Shown piece by piece: positions 9,602 to 19,301 of a stretch of 64,000 bases of DNA (its first letter is position 1; each line of letters opens with the position of its first letter). The notes under the pieces were generated by a model. That model had not been told where the DNA came from. It did not search any database and worked only from the letters and a program-made list of their open reading frames with translations. The DNA comes from SKVR01 sp964453995 (GTDB taxonomy: Bacteria; Bacteroidota; Bacteroidia; Bacteroidales; UBA7960): contig CAYVQC010000013.1 of the NCBI GenBank assembly GCA_964453995.1, forward strand, positions 1 through 64,000, in the 5' to 3' direction. The translations under genes were made by a program, and so were the position numbers.

Positions 9602-12061
9602 ATGAAGATCTCGCTCAATTGGCTGAAAGAATATATACCGACCCAGGATTCTCCGCAAAAAATAGCCCAACTGCTTACCGATTGCGGACTGGAAGTTGAA
9701 TCAGTGGAAAGAACCCAATCAGTAAAGGGTGGATTGGAAGGCTTGGTAATTGGAGAAGTGCTTACGAGTGAAAAACATCCCGATGCAGATCGCCTCACTT
9801 TGACTACGGTAAATATCGGGAATGAAGTGCTTCCTATTGTTTGTGGTGCTCCAAATGTTGCTGCAGGGCAAAAAGTAGTGGTTGCCACTGTAGGAGCAGT
9901 GCTCCATCCGGTAACAGGAGAAAGCTTTGAGATTAAAAAAGCTAAGATAAGGGGCCAGGAATCCAGAGGTATGATTTGCGCAGAAGATGAAATCGGGCTG
10001 GGCACTTCCCACGATGGGATTATGGTGCTTGATCCTGCTGCTATACCCGGAACAACAGCGGCAGAATATTTTGCTGTGGAAGAAGACCATTGTATAGAAA
10101 TTGGGCTCACCCCCAACCGCATCGATGCAGCATCGCACATAGGCGTGGCCCGCGATCTGGCCGCCCTGGCCTGTCTGCAGGGAAAAAATACCAGGATCCA
10201 AAAACCTGATATCAGTAATTTCAAAGTAGATGAATCCTCTTCCAACATTACAATTCACATCGAAGATCCCCAAGCCTGCCCAAGATATACAGGCCTTGTA
10301 ATAAAGGGTGTAAAAGTAGAAGAATCGCCGCAATGGCTCAAAAACAGACTTCTTACCATTGGATTGAAACCTATCAACAATGTGGTTGACATTACCAATT
10401 ATGTTCTTCACGAAACAGGACAGCCATTGCATGCTTTCGATGCAGCCAAAATCAAAGGCAATAAGGTGGTCATCCGCAAGCCTGCCAAAGATACCAAATT
10501 TGTTTCCCTTGACGAGGAAGAGATCAACCTCACCGGCAACGATTTGATGATCTGCAATGAAACCGAGCCCATGTGTATGGCAGGCATACTTGGTGGCCTG
10601 GATTCGGGCGTTACCGAAGCAACCACAACTATTTTCCTGGAGAGTGCTTACTTTGAACCCGCAGGTGTGCGCAAATCATCCAAAATACATGGAATCAATA
10701 CCGATTCATCATTCCGGTTTGAAAGAGGTGCCGACCCCCAAATGACCCTATTTGCGCTTAAGAGAGCAGCCCTGTTGATAAAAGATATTGCCGGGGGCAA
10801 AATTGCATCGGATGCTATGGATGTATATCCCAACCCTGTAGATCCTGTACAGGTGAACTTCAGGTATGCCACCGCTGACAATCTCATTGGGAAAAAACTA
10901 GAGCCAACCACCATCAAAAACATTCTTACCTCTCTCGACATCGAAATTCTAGATGAAAAGACAGATGAGCTTCTCCTAAAAATCCCTCCCTACAGGGTTG
11001 ATGTAACGCGGGAAGCAGATGTGGTAGAAGAGATCCTCAGGATTTATGGTTACAACAATGTGGAGCTGCCAGAAAGACTTCACACATCCATAGTTTCTTC
11101 ACCTAAACCCGACAAGGAGAAACTCCAGAATATTGCATCAGACCTGCTCTCGGCAAGAGGATTTCATGAGATCATGAACAACTCACTCACCAGGTCGTCC
11201 TATTATCAGTCCGACTTATTTGACGCCCAAAGCATCGTTCACATCCTCAATCCTCTGAGCCAGGACCTGGGCGTTATGAGGCAAAGCCTGTTTTTCGGGG
11301 GTGCAGAAACCATTGCCTGGAACCAGAATCGAAAAGTAACCGACCTGAAAATATATGAGTTTGGGAATGTTTACTACAAAGAAAAGGACAAAGAAAAAAA
11401 CGACCCACTTAAGCTTCCGGGCTATCGTGAGCAAAGAATGCTGGCTATATTCATGACAGGCTTTTTACAGCCAGAAAGCTGGTATGCTTCACAAAAGCCG
11501 GTAACATTGTTCGATCTGAAAGCTGAGGTAATGCACCTGCTCAACAAAATGCATGTACCGGTTGGAGAGGCAGAAGTTAAAGAAATCCATAGGGAAGGCT
11601 TCTTTGAAGCAGGCATGCGCTTTCTGATACAAAACGAGGTGTTGTTTGAAATGGGAGAGGTGGCTCGCCCTTTCCTAAAAGCCTTTGACCTGAAGCAGGA
11701 GGTTTATTATGCCGGTGTGAACTGGGAACTTGTGCTATCTTTACAGGGAAGCAAACCCCTGCGCTACAATGAAATACCCAGGTATCCCGAGGTAAGACGA
11801 GATCTGGCGCTACTGGTAAAAAAGGATATCAGGTTCAGCGAAATAGAAAAACTTGCCCACCAGACAGAACGTAAGCTACTGCGCAAGGTAAGGCTGTTTG
11901 ATATTTACCAGGATGAAAAGATCGGTACCGATATGAAATCGTATGCAGTGAGTTTTACTTTGCTTGATGAGAAAAAAACGCTTACTGATAAGGAAATTGA
12001 TAAGGTAATGGCACGTATTTCAGCTACATTGCAGAATGAACTCAATGCCAGTATCCGCTAA
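9602..12061 (+). CDS. pheT: Phenylalanyl-tRNA synthetase beta subunit
   Basis: 819 residues. Beta chain of the (alpha-beta)2 enzyme that charges tRNA-Phe. The start is the ATG at 9602 (MKISLNWLKEYIPTQDSPQK), the standard beta-chain N-terminus; 13 extra in-frame codons upstream are not conserved. An EMAP/OB tRNA-binding domain (VIGEVLTSEKHPDADRLTL) occupies about 40-150. B3/B4 editing and B5 domains follow. The C-terminal anticodon-binding FDX-ACB domain starts at YNEIPRYPEVRRDLALLV. pheS is not adjacent, which is common in Bacteroidota. A TAnnTTTG match (TACTTTTG, 9483-9490) just after the preceding terminator may be its promoter. Confidence 0.97.
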   Translation: MKISLNWLKEYIPTQDSPQKIAQLLTDCGLEVESVERTQSVKGGLEGLVIGEVLTSEKHPDADRLTLTTVNIGNEVLPIVCGAPNVAAGQKVVVATVGAVLHPVTGESFEIKKAKIRGQESRGMICAEDEIGLGTSHDGIMVLDPAAIPGTTAAEYFAVEEDHCIEIGLTPNRIDAASHIGVARDLAALACLQGKNTRIQKPDISNFKVDESSSNITIHIEDPQACPRYTGLVIKGVKVEESPQWLKNRLLTIGLKPINNVVDITNYVLHETGQPLHAFDAAKIKGNKVVIRKPAKDTKFVSLDEEEINLTGNDLMICNETEPMCMAGILGGLDSGVTEATTTIFLESAYFEPAGVRKSSKIHGINTDSSFRFERGADPQMTLFALKRAALLIKDIAGGKIASDAMDVYPNPVDPVQVNFRYATADNLIGKKLEPTTIKNILTSLDIEILDEKTDELLLKIPPYRVDVTREADVVEEILRIYGYNNVELPERLHTSIVSSPKPDKEKLQNIASDLLSARGFHEIMNNSLTRSSYYQSDLFDAQSIVHILNPLSQDLGVMRQSLFFGGAETIAWNQNRKVTDLKIYEFGNVYYKEKDKEKNDPLKLPGYREQRMLAIFMTGFLQPESWYASQKPVTLFDLKAEVMHLLNKMHVPVGEAEVKEIHREGFFEAGMRFLIQNEVLFEMGEVARPFLKAFDLKQEVYYAGVNWELVLSLQGSKPLRYNEIPRYPEVRRDLALLVKKDIRFSEIEKLAHQTERKLLRKVRLFDIYQDEKIGTDMKSYAVSFTLLDEKKTLTDKEIDKVMARISATLQNELNASIR

Positions 12062-12164
12062 TAACGCTGGCCGAAAATGATCCTTTACAGAAAACAAACC
12101 CATTTTCAGGCCAGAAGACCTGGAATAGTTATCCAATAACACATTAAAATAAATCCAATATCCC

Positions 12165-13010
12165 ATGGAAGATTTCAGCCAAACACCCATCATTTCAGAC
12201 ACAGATGCTCAACAAAAAGCAGAGGAAATTATCCGTTCAGCCCAACAGCACACCGATCGTAAAAATACCCTGAAATCTATCATGGCACTGATCGATCTAA
12301 CTACACTGGAAGGTGCCGACACGGATGAGAAAGTTGAGGCGATGTGCCAAAAGGGGCTCGGCATAGAAAAACTTGGTCTTGGCCTACCCAATGTGGCAGC
12401 AGTTTGTGTTTATCCTACCCTGGTGCGTACGGCCCGTCGTGCGCTGGAGGGTAGCAATCTGAAAGTAGCAGCAGTGGCAGGAGCCTTTCCGGCAGGGCAA
12501 TCCCCCCTGCGCATCAAGCTGGATGAGGTGAGGTATGCCGTTGAAGAGGGAGCAGAAGAGATTGACATGGTAATTTCGCGTGGAAAATTCCTGCAGGGGG
12601 AGTATAACATCGTGTTCGATGAGATTGCTGCCATAAAAGAAGCCTGTGGCCCGGCCCACCTGAAGGTAATTCTTGAAACAGGAGAATTGAAAAGCGCTAC
12701 CTACATAAGACGCGCCAGTGAAATTGCTATCAAAGCAGGTGGTGATTTTATCAAAACCTCAACCGGTAAAATACAGCCTGCGGCCACTGAAATGGCCATG
12801 CTGGTAATGCTGGAAGCCATACTTGACCATTATAACCAGACCGGTAAGATGGTGGGGATCAAACCTGCAGGGGGTATCAGTGATCCTGAAACAGCCATCA
12901 GGTATTTTAATCTGACATCAGAAGTATTGGGAAATGACTGGCTTAATAAAGATATGCTGAGAATTGGGGCCAGCCGACTGGTTGATTCAATTATAGCGGA
13001 ATTCCAATAG
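12165..13010 (+). CDS. deoC: Deoxyribose-phosphate aldolase
   Basis: 281 residues. Cleaves 2-deoxyribose 5-phosphate to glyceraldehyde 3-phosphate and acetaldehyde in deoxynucleoside catabolism. The Schiff-base lysine is Lys197 in GGDFIKTSTGK, and the second catalytic lysine is Lys233 in VGIKPAGGI. LIDLTTLEG near the N-terminus and EIDMVISRGKF are also typical. It has an N-terminal extension of about 40 residues compared with the shorter bacterial enzymes, as in the Bacteroidota/eukaryotic-type DeoC. It follows pheT by about 100 bases and may be read from the same promoter. No other deo genes are nearby. Confidence 0.96.
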   Translation: MEDFSQTPIISDTDAQQKAEEIIRSAQQHTDRKNTLKSIMALIDLTTLEGADTDEKVEAMCQKGLGIEKLGLGLPNVAAVCVYPTLVRTARRALEGSNLKVAAVAGAFPAGQSPLRIKLDEVRYAVEEGAEEIDMVISRGKFLQGEYNIVFDEIAAIKEACGPAHLKVILETGELKSATYIRRASEIAIKAGGDFIKTSTGKIQPAATEMAMLVMLEAILDHYNQTGKMVGIKPAGGISDPETAIRYFNLTSEVLGNDWLNKDMLRIGASRLVDSIIAEFQ

Positions 13011-13014
13011 AACG

Positions 13015-13057
13015 CCTGCCAGTCCACCACTGGTAAAATCCTGTGGCAGGTTGTTGT
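13015..13057. terminator. Possible terminator between convergent deoC and nucleotidyltransferase
   Basis: A 7 bp stem (CCTGCCA at 13015-13021 with TGGCAGG at 13044-13050) encloses a 22-base loop and is followed by a T-rich stretch. It is the only hairpin in the short space between the two converging genes. The long loop makes it a weak candidate. Confidence 0.3.
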
Positions 13058-14185
13058 TCATTTCTTTGCTGCACGGCCCCTGCGTAGCATTCTTTTCACT
13101 GCATTATAATGCTCAATATACCACCTGGGCTGGGTAAGACGCGACAAAACATAATTTCTTGCATAGGGATTCCATAGCACCCTAAGGGGGAGAATGAAGT
13201 ATTTTTGTGCAAAAGTGATGAATAAACGATGCCGCCGCAGCCTGGAGGAACTCATTTCGAGCGTGCGCTGCTGACGCTGTAATAAATGTTTTCCTGCTTT
13301 TTCACTTTGCAGTTCCACCGGCCATTGTAGCCCAAAAACCTTATGCATTAGTTTCAGGTACGCCATAGATTTTGACCGATAGTGGTGGTAGCGGTGAAAG
13401 GTACCATACAAATCAACCCTTTTTCCCAGTAGCAAAAGGTCATAGAGATCGCGCAATTTTACATCGGCATGATAATGTCCGCTATGCATCAGCTGGGCGT
13501 GAATGAAATTATGAATTGCCCTGTCCGGGTAGCCCATTACATCAAAACCTTTGTGCTGCCGGGTGTGGGTTTTGTTTGCAAAAACCCTTTCTGCCGGAAA
13601 TTCTTTTTGGTAATGGTATTGAACGGGCATGCGATGTATTTCAACACCCGTCATCCACTCTTCATGGAGCAGTATAGGATAGTGCATGGTTGATTCCAGG
13701 GAAGCGGGATTAAACCGTTTACGGGTAATAAAGCCTCTCTCATGCAATATGTTTGCTGCGGGCAACATATGATCAGCTGCTACAAGTATATCAATATCAT
13801 AGAGCAATCGTTCTCCCAAATCACTATAGATTCCATCAAGGATGTTGCCTGCGCCCTTCATAAAAAGACAATCAATACCATCTTCGGCCAACCAGGAGTT
13901 TACCTTTTTGGCTAGGGTTATTACATTGCTGTTTCGCTCCCGGTTTAAGGTGAGCACATGCTGTAAATAGCTTTCAAGATCAGAGGGAAGGAACTGATTT
14001 AGTGAGTGTTGGCACAGCTTCAAATAAAAAGCCGGTAATACAAGATTGTCGCTTCCGGATTTAACCATTTTATTCCAGTTAAAGTCATGGCTTTTCAATG
14101 TACCGGCAATAGCCGTCCTTTTCTCCGGACAAATATCCAAAGAAAGTACAGAGGCTATGAAGGAATACATTTCGGTTTTATCCAT
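13058..14185 (-). CDS. Nucleotidyltransferase-fold protein (NTP_transf_5 type)
   Basis: 375 residues. The segment LFMKGAGNILDGIY followed by GERLLYDIDILV has the K-G spacing and the D-x-D metal-binding acids of the uncharacterised NTP_transf_5 nucleotidyltransferase family. In other genomes such proteins often lie near surface-polysaccharide or peptide-modification genes. The C-terminal part is basic (many R, K and H), so nucleic acid or membrane contact is possible. The gene stands alone, convergent with deoC and divergent from gldE; its start is 134 bases from that of gldE. The actual substrate is unknown. Confidence 0.75.
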   Translation of the reverse strand: MDKTEMYSFIASVLSLDICPEKRTAIAGTLKSHDFNWNKMVKSGSDNLVLPAFYLKLCQHSLNQFLPSDLESYLQHVLTLNRERNSNVITLAKKVNSWLAEDGIDCLFMKGAGNILDGIYSDLGERLLYDIDILVAADHMLPAANILHERGFITRKRFNPASLESTMHYPILLHEEWMTGVEIHRMPVQYHYQKEFPAERVFANKTHTRQHKGFDVMGYPDRAIHNFIHAQLMHSGHYHADVKLRDLYDLLLLGKRVDLYGTFHRYHHYRSKSMAYLKLMHKVFGLQWPVELQSEKAGKHLLQRQQRTLEMSSSRLRRHRLFITFAQKYFILPLRVLWNPYARNYVLSRLTQPRWYIEHYNAVKRMLRRGRAAKK

Positions 14186-14262
14186 ATTGCAAAAGAAAAC
14201 AGTCCGTCAGTTATTCGGGGCTGTTGCAAAAATAAGGTAAAAACCCAGTAGTCAATAATAAG

Positions 14263-14294
14263 TTGATTTTGTGATCAAAATTGTATTAATTTTG
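14263..14294 (+). promoter_or_regulatory. Predicted Bacteroidota promoter for gldE-gldD
   Basis: TTGA at 14263-14266 (one mismatch to the -33 TTTG), exactly 20 bases, then TAATTTTG at 14287-14294, a full match to the -7 consensus TAnnTTTG. It would start transcription about 20 bases before the TTG start of gldE. Confidence 0.5.
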
Positions 14295-14319
14295 CGTGAT
14301 AATCAAAGCTTAAATAACC

Positions 14320-15648
14320 TTGGAAGATACACCTGAGCCTTATTCGTGTTTCATCTCAGTTACCCTATCCTTTTTCAACACCTTTAGCCTGGAAGCTGCC
14401 GTTGCATTATTTGCAATGGTTGCCCTTTTGTTTTTTTCAGCATTGGTGTCGGGGTCAGAGATAGCCTTTTTCTCACTAAAACCTTCTCAACTCGACGACT
14501 TGCAGGAAGAGGAGAGCCTAACCGCAAAAAAAATAATCAACCTGTTGGAACGGCCAAAGAGGCTATTGGCCACCATTCTTATTACCAACAATGTGGTCAA
14601 TATTGCGGTAATCATACTTTCTACATTTATTAGTGCAATAGTATTCAATTTCAATGATTATTTTATCATGGGATTTGTCATTCAGGTAATTGTCGTAACC
14701 TTTCTGATTCTTTTGTTTGCAGAAGTACTTCCCAAGGTTTATGCAACCCAGAATTCGCTGAATTTTGCACGCAAAATGGCTGGCACATTGTTGAGTTTGC
14801 GTAGCATCTTTTACCCCTTGAGTTCAATCCTGGTAAAGACCAACAATTTAATAGATCAAAAACTTGAAATTAAAAAAACCGGATTGAGTGCCAATGAGCT
14901 TACTCATGCCATTGATATTGCTCATCCGGAAACGGGCACCGAGGAAGACAAGCAATTGCTTCGTGGTATTGTGCAATTCAGCAATATTTATGCACGCGAG
15001 ATCATGAAAAGCCGCATGGATGTGGTAGCAGTTGAGGAAAAAACCCCGTTTGATGAACTTATCAAGATAATCGTAGAAGCAGGTTACAGTCGGATTCCTG
15101 TTTATCATGAAAATTTCGATAATGTTACCGGGATTCTCTATATCAAAGATCTTCTGCCACACCTCGATTCCGGAAGTGAATTTAAATGGTTAAACCTGAT
15201 CAGAAGCTGCTTTTTTGTACCCGAAAGTAAAAAAATCAATGACCTGTTAAAAGAGTTTCAGGAAAAAAAGATTCATATGGCTATTGTGGTAGATGAATAT
15301 GGTGGAACATCAGGTATCATTACCCTTGAAGACATTCTTGAAGAAATTGTTGGTGAAATAAATGATGAATTTGACATTGAAGAAACAATTTATTCGCGCA
15401 TAGACAATGAAAACTATGTCTTTGAAGGGCGGACCCTCCTTAAAGATTTCTGCAAAATTACAGGGATTGAATACGCTGGTTTTAATGAAATAAAAGGTGA
15501 GGCTGATACTCTTGCCGGGCTGATCCTGGAAATAAAAGAGGAACTTCCCTATAAGGGAGAGAAGATCAGTTTTGACACCTTTGATCTAATTGTAGATGCG
15601 GTTGACAACCGCAGAATCAAGCGAATTCGTGTAAAGCTCAAACAATAA
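14320..15648 (+). CDS. gldE: GldE, CNNM/CorC-family gliding-associated membrane protein
   Basis: 442 residues. Order of domains: a DUF21/CNNM membrane domain with about four helices (residues 25-175), two CBS domains (about 205-335) with the signature VVDEYGGTSGIITLEDILEE, and a C-terminal CorC/HlyC transporter-associated domain (350-440). This is the GldE architecture, and GldD follows directly, which is the usual pairing in Bacteroidota. In Flavobacterium, GldE raises the level or stability of GldD and supports gliding and type IX secretion; here gliding itself is not shown. Other CNNM relatives move Mg2+ or Co2+. The start is TTG at 14320, since no ATG lies before the first helix. Confidence 0.9.
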   Translation: MEDTPEPYSCFISVTLSFFNTFSLEAAVALFAMVALLFFSALVSGSEIAFFSLKPSQLDDLQEEESLTAKKIINLLERPKRLLATILITNNVVNIAVIILSTFISAIVFNFNDYFIMGFVIQVIVVTFLILLFAEVLPKVYATQNSLNFARKMAGTLLSLRSIFYPLSSILVKTNNLIDQKLEIKKTGLSANELTHAIDIAHPETGTEEDKQLLRGIVQFSNIYAREIMKSRMDVVAVEEKTPFDELIKIIVEAGYSRIPVYHENFDNVTGILYIKDLLPHLDSGSEFKWLNLIRSCFFVPESKKINDLLKEFQEKKIHMAIVVDEYGGTSGIITLEDILEEIVGEINDEFDIEETIYSRIDNENYVFEGRTLLKDFCKITGIEYAGFNEIKGEADTLAGLILEIKEELPYKGEKISFDTFDLIVDAVDNRRIKRIRVKLKQ

Positions 15649-15691
15649 ATTCACAATTTCTTCGTCAGTAATTTTATAGAAACTGATTCCC

Positions 15692-16282
15692 ATGCTATTG
15701 CTAAAAAAATTACCCCTGTTGTTAATCATTGTAATTGTAGGCCTTACTGCCTGCAATGAAGGTAATACACCTCTCCCGAGAGCCTATTTTCGTATTGATT
15801 TACCAGAAAAAGAACACACAACGTTCGACACCATATTCCCCTATAGTTTTACATACCCAAAGTATGCGCAAATAATTCCCGACCGTCGGCCGAGTGCAGA
15901 ACCCTACTGGGCAGATCTGTTCTTTCCTGATTTTGAGGCAGTAGTTCACCTGAGTTACAAAAAAGTGCAAAATCCCACCGATCTCAATGAATATATTGAA
16001 GATGGAAGAGGTTTTGTAAACAGGCATATCCCAAAAGCAACGGGTTTCAGTGAAAAAGAATATATAAGTGAAGAAAACCGTGTGTATGGAATATTGTATG
16101 AAATCAAAGGAAAAGAAGCTGCTACGCCATTACAGTTTTATCTCACAGATAGCACTGACCACTTTCTTCGTGGTTCCCTTTATTTTAATGCTACTCCCAA
16201 TAACGATTCGCTTGCTCCTGTAATTGATTTTATCAGGGATGACATTATGTTGCTCATCGAATCCCTTGAGTGGAAGAACTGA
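15692..16282 (+). CDS. gldD: Gliding motility lipoprotein GldD
   Basis: 196 residues. A lipoprotein signal with lipobox LTAC places the acylated cysteine at residue 21. The mature part carries PRAYFRIDLPEKEH, FTYPKYA and YGILYEIKGKEAATPLQFY, the conserved pattern of GldD. It follows gldE by 43 bases in one unit. GldD is needed for gliding and is linked to the type IX secretion apparatus in flavobacteria; it is also kept in non-gliding Bacteroidota, so the organism need not glide. Confidence 0.92.
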   Translation: MLLLKKLPLLLIIVIVGLTACNEGNTPLPRAYFRIDLPEKEHTTFDTIFPYSFTYPKYAQIIPDRRPSAEPYWADLFFPDFEAVVHLSYKKVQNPTDLNEYIEDGRGFVNRHIPKATGFSEKEYISEENRVYGILYEIKGKEAATPLQFYLTDSTDHFLRGSLYFNATPNNDSLAPVIDFIRDDIMLLIESLEWKN

Positions 16283-16607
16283 GCAGACAGCGCAAGAAAC
16301 GGCGTTTGTATTCTTCTCCTCATCAGACACACCCCCACCCCTTCCAACCTTTCAGATGCAGGAGCAACTCTGCTGCATTATCACTGCTTGAAACAGTACG
16401 GGTCTTTGCCCATGTTATTTTTTTGAATTAAAGAAAACCTGGTTCCCTGTTCAAGGGCACAAGATTTTTTTCGTTACCTTTAAGCCATCAAAAACAGATG
16501 AAAACAACTGGAAATGTGCATTTTGTTTTTTTCTCCCTCCCCCTGTAACATTCCCATAGCCATATCCGTCCAACTATCAAAACAAGAACACTTAGCAACA
16601 GATCTCA
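16283..16607. other. Intergenic region between gldD and the ECF sigma gene
   Basis: About 325 bases without a convincing gene. It has a small imperfect hairpin at about 16355-16378 (ATGCAGGAG facing CTCTGCTGCAT) without a T run. A weak -7-like TTACCTTTA near 16475 could serve the sigma operon. Nothing else is recognised. Confidence 0.6.
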
Positions 16608-17093
16608 ATGACGGCACAAGAATACAATCAATGTGTAGACGACTATGCTGACGGAGTTTATCGCTTCATCCTCAAAAACATAAAGGATGAAGACAAAGCA
16701 CAGGACATAGTACAGGACAGTTTTGAAAAAATGTGGGTAAAGGCCTCCTCTATTGCAGCTGTAAAGGCAAAATCGTACCTTTTCACTACGGCCTACCATA
16801 CCATGATTGATCTGATAAGAAAAGAGAAAAAACAAACAGAACTTGATGAAGTGAGCTTTAACCAGCACGCAGTAAACAACAGTTACTCCGATCTTAAAGA
16901 AGTTCTGAACGAAGCAGTGGCAAAGCTACCGGAAATTCAACGTCATGTGATCCTTTTAAGAGATTATGAAGGATACTCGTATCAGGAAATCGGAGAAATA
17001 ACGGGTCTTAGTGAATCACAGGTGAAGGTTTATATTTTCCGGGCCCGATCGTTCCTAAAAAACTACATTGGCAAGTTGGACATGGTCATTTAA
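16608..17093 (+). CDS. ECF-type RNA polymerase sigma factor
   Basis: 161 residues. Region 2 is seen in YADGVYRFILKNIKDEDKAQ and DIVQDSFEKMW. Region 4 is seen in LPEIQRHVILLRDYEGYSYQ and EIGEITGLSESQVKVYIFRA, a helix-turn-helix that reads the -35 element. There is no region 1 or 3, so this is an extracytoplasmic-function sigma factor. The next gene, 111 bases downstream, encodes a membrane protein that looks like its anti-sigma factor. The signal and regulon are unknown. Confidence 0.92.
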   Translation: MTAQEYNQCVDDYADGVYRFILKNIKDEDKAQDIVQDSFEKMWVKASSIAAVKAKSYLFTTAYHTMIDLIRKEKKQTELDEVSFNQHAVNNSYSDLKEVLNEAVAKLPEIQRHVILLRDYEGYSYQEIGEITGLSESQVKVYIFRARSFLKNYIGKLDMVI

Positions 17094-17204
17094 CACTGGC
17101 AAACAATATTTTGAGTACCAATAGAGAACACCCAACAATTGCAAAAAACACTTACAACCAATATATCATCGCATTTTACCAATAACCACTTTAATTGCAT
17201 TACA

Positions 17205-18341
17205 ATGAAAATTACACGGGAAAATTACGAAGCGTTTTTCCTCGATTACCACGAGGGAAACCTTAACCAAAGCCAGGAAGGAGAGCTCATGGATTTTCTT
17301 GTGCAAAACCCCGACCTGAAAGCAGAGCTTGACTCTTTTGAATTGATTTACCTGGAAGAGGATGTACATACCCAACTGGAAAACAAAGAATTTCTGAAAA
17401 AACACAGGGATGATATTCCATTGCATGGGATAACAGAAAACCAGCTTATCAGCTACCACGAAGGAGACCTGGATGAAGAAGCCCGCCACAAGGTTTTGAC
17501 GGCGGTGGCTGGTGATGCCGAACTGCGTAAAGCATTTACACTTTTTGGCATGTCACGCCTGGAGCCCGACATGGCAGTGACCTTCCCTTCCAAATCTTCC
17601 CTGAAACACTTCACCTTTGGTTCAACGGCCTTTGTGATCCGGCGCCTGGCAGTAGCTGCTGCTATAATTGCTTTTATGGTAAGCATATACCTTTTGCTGC
17701 CACAGCAGGGCAACAGTCCCGCAAAGGTTGCTGAAAATACCACATCCGTAGAAAACAGACCCCAGCCAGCCGACATTGTTCCTGAAAGCTTGCCGGTTCA
17801 TCCTGCTGAAAGTGAAGATATTGAAGAAACAATCCCCAGCCAGGAGGCTGCTTCCAGGCCGGTTAATGATCAGAATTATCTTGCCGCAGAGCCCGTAATA
17901 GAACCCTCACCCCGGTCTTTTAATGCAGTACAACTGGCAGAAATGAGCCCTATAGTCCGAACAAACATTGAACAACAGAGACTTAAACCTGAGGCCATTG
18001 ATCAAAGAACTGATTTTTACTGGTTCTCTTATGCCAGTGGAGACAACCTGTACCAGGAATTTGAAGATGAACTTCCATCACAATCCGAAGAAACATCACG
18101 GCGGGTGGTCTCACTCACCGATCTTGCTTATGAAGGGCTTGAAAAAAGCACCGGAATTGATGTAAGGACCATAGAAGGACAATTGAGCGAACGAAGATTT
18201 GGCCTGTGGGATCTTGCAGGAATTGGACTTGCAGGTATTAGTCAGCTTACAGGCACTTCGCTGGCACTGGAAAAAGAGACTGATGAAGACGGCCGGATCA
18301 CAACCCTGGGTATTGGCGAAAAATTCAAAATCGAACGCTAG
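17205..18341 (+). CDS. Probable membrane anti-sigma factor without a zinc motif
   Basis: 378 residues from the ATG at 17205; an upstream start adds 22 residues with no merit. Cytoplasmic residues 1-145 hold two related modules: FLDYHEGNLNQSQEGELMDF followed by LVQNPDLKAELDSF, and LISYHEGDLDEEARHKVLTA followed by DAELRKAFTLF. Such YHEG-type modules replace the usual zinc (H-x3-C-x2-C) anti-sigma domain in many Bacteroidota. One transmembrane helix follows (about 146-165). The periplasmic part (170-378) starts with a proline/glutamate-rich linker. The role is inferred from topology and from its place after the ECF sigma gene. Confidence 0.72.
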   Translation: MKITRENYEAFFLDYHEGNLNQSQEGELMDFLVQNPDLKAELDSFELIYLEEDVHTQLENKEFLKKHRDDIPLHGITENQLISYHEGDLDEEARHKVLTAVAGDAELRKAFTLFGMSRLEPDMAVTFPSKSSLKHFTFGSTAFVIRRLAVAAAIIAFMVSIYLLLPQQGNSPAKVAENTTSVENRPQPADIVPESLPVHPAESEDIEETIPSQEAASRPVNDQNYLAAEPVIEPSPRSFNAVQLAEMSPIVRTNIEQQRLKPEAIDQRTDFYWFSYASGDNLYQEFEDELPSQSEETSRRVVSLTDLAYEGLEKSTGIDVRTIEGQLSERRFGLWDLAGIGLAGISQLTGTSLALEKETDEDGRITTLGIGEKFKIER

Positions 18342-18359
18342 TCAATTTGCAACATTCTC

Positions 18360-19271
18360 TCACCGGATCAGCTCGATCCCCTTTGGCACCACATGCTTCC
18401 ACCTGCGGTGCGACCACAACCAGGCTTCGGGCTGGTTTCTGATATCCCTCTCAAGAAAAGAAACATGCAGGCGGGTAAGCTCACCGGGTTTTTTAAAAGC
18501 AGTGGGCTCATCTGTTATCAGTTCCAGTTCAATCCGGTAATATCCCCTTTTCACTCGTTTTACACTGCCCCAAATCAATGGAGTATTAAACTTTTGCGAT
18601 AGCACTTCAGTTCCTTTGTAAAAAGGGGTAGGCTGGTTGAGAAAATCCACCCAGAAAGCATTGTCGGGGGGTGGTGTCTGATCGGCTATGAGGGCTGTAG
18701 CAACAATCCGTGACCGGTTCCTGAGCATTTCGCGGGCAAGGTTTTTCATGGTGGCCAGTATATTGCCCGTTCGCTGGCGCATTTTGAGGGTGTCTTTATC
18801 AAATACTTTGTTGCGTAGCGGCCGGTAAGCGGTAATGATCTGGTGTTTATGATACAACGGATAGGCTGAGCCGGCCCACTCCCAATTGCCAACATGCCCC
18901 AACACGATCAGTACACTTTTTCCCTGATCGTAATACCGGTTCATAAGAGCAACGGAAGCCTCGCTGTATACACAGCGCTTTTTAAGCTGGGCAAATGACA
19001 TGGTTTTCAGTTTAAGAACCTCTACTATGACATCAGAAAACTGCCTATAAAACCTGCTCTCTATCGCCCTGCGTTGTTGTATTGTTTTTTCAGGAAATGA
19101 GCGCTTTAGGTTTTTCCTTACATGTTGTAACCGGTAACGAAACACCCGATGTAATAAAAACCCCAGCCACCAGGATATGATATATAAAAACCATAAAGGC
19201 AGATAAGAGAACAGATTTATTATCGCTATAAGAGGCAAACTTAGCAGCTCCCGCGTTGTATTCTTTGGCAT
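18360..19271 (-). CDS. Lysophospholipid/lipid A acyltransferase (LpxL/HtrB family)
   Basis: 303 residues from the ATG at 19269-19271; a TTG two codons upstream is the alternative. An N-terminal hydrophobic helix (about 10-40) anchors the protein to the inner membrane. The catalytic H-x4-E motif is in GHVGNWEWAG. RIVATALIADQTPPPDNAFWVDF and a basic C-terminus also fit the family. The family adds a secondary acyl chain to lipid A; in Bacteroidota some members instead acylate other envelope lipids. It lies at the end of the minus-strand group that holds the propeller protein and the GNAT enzyme, so it may act on the same glycolipid. Confidence 0.87.
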   Translation of the reverse strand: MPKNTTRELLSLPLIAIINLFSYLPLWFLYIISWWLGFLLHRVFRYRLQHVRKNLKRSFPEKTIQQRRAIESRFYRQFSDVIVEVLKLKTMSFAQLKKRCVYSEASVALMNRYYDQGKSVLIVLGHVGNWEWAGSAYPLYHKHQIITAYRPLRNKVFDKDTLKMRQRTGNILATMKNLAREMLRNRSRIVATALIADQTPPPDNAFWVDFLNQPTPFYKGTEVLSQKFNTPLIWGSVKRVKRGYYRIELELITDEPTAFKKPGELTRLHVSFLERDIRNQPEAWLWSHRRWKHVVPKGIELIR

Positions 19272-19301
19272 GATCAAAGCAGAATTATCAGAGAACAGGC
19301 A

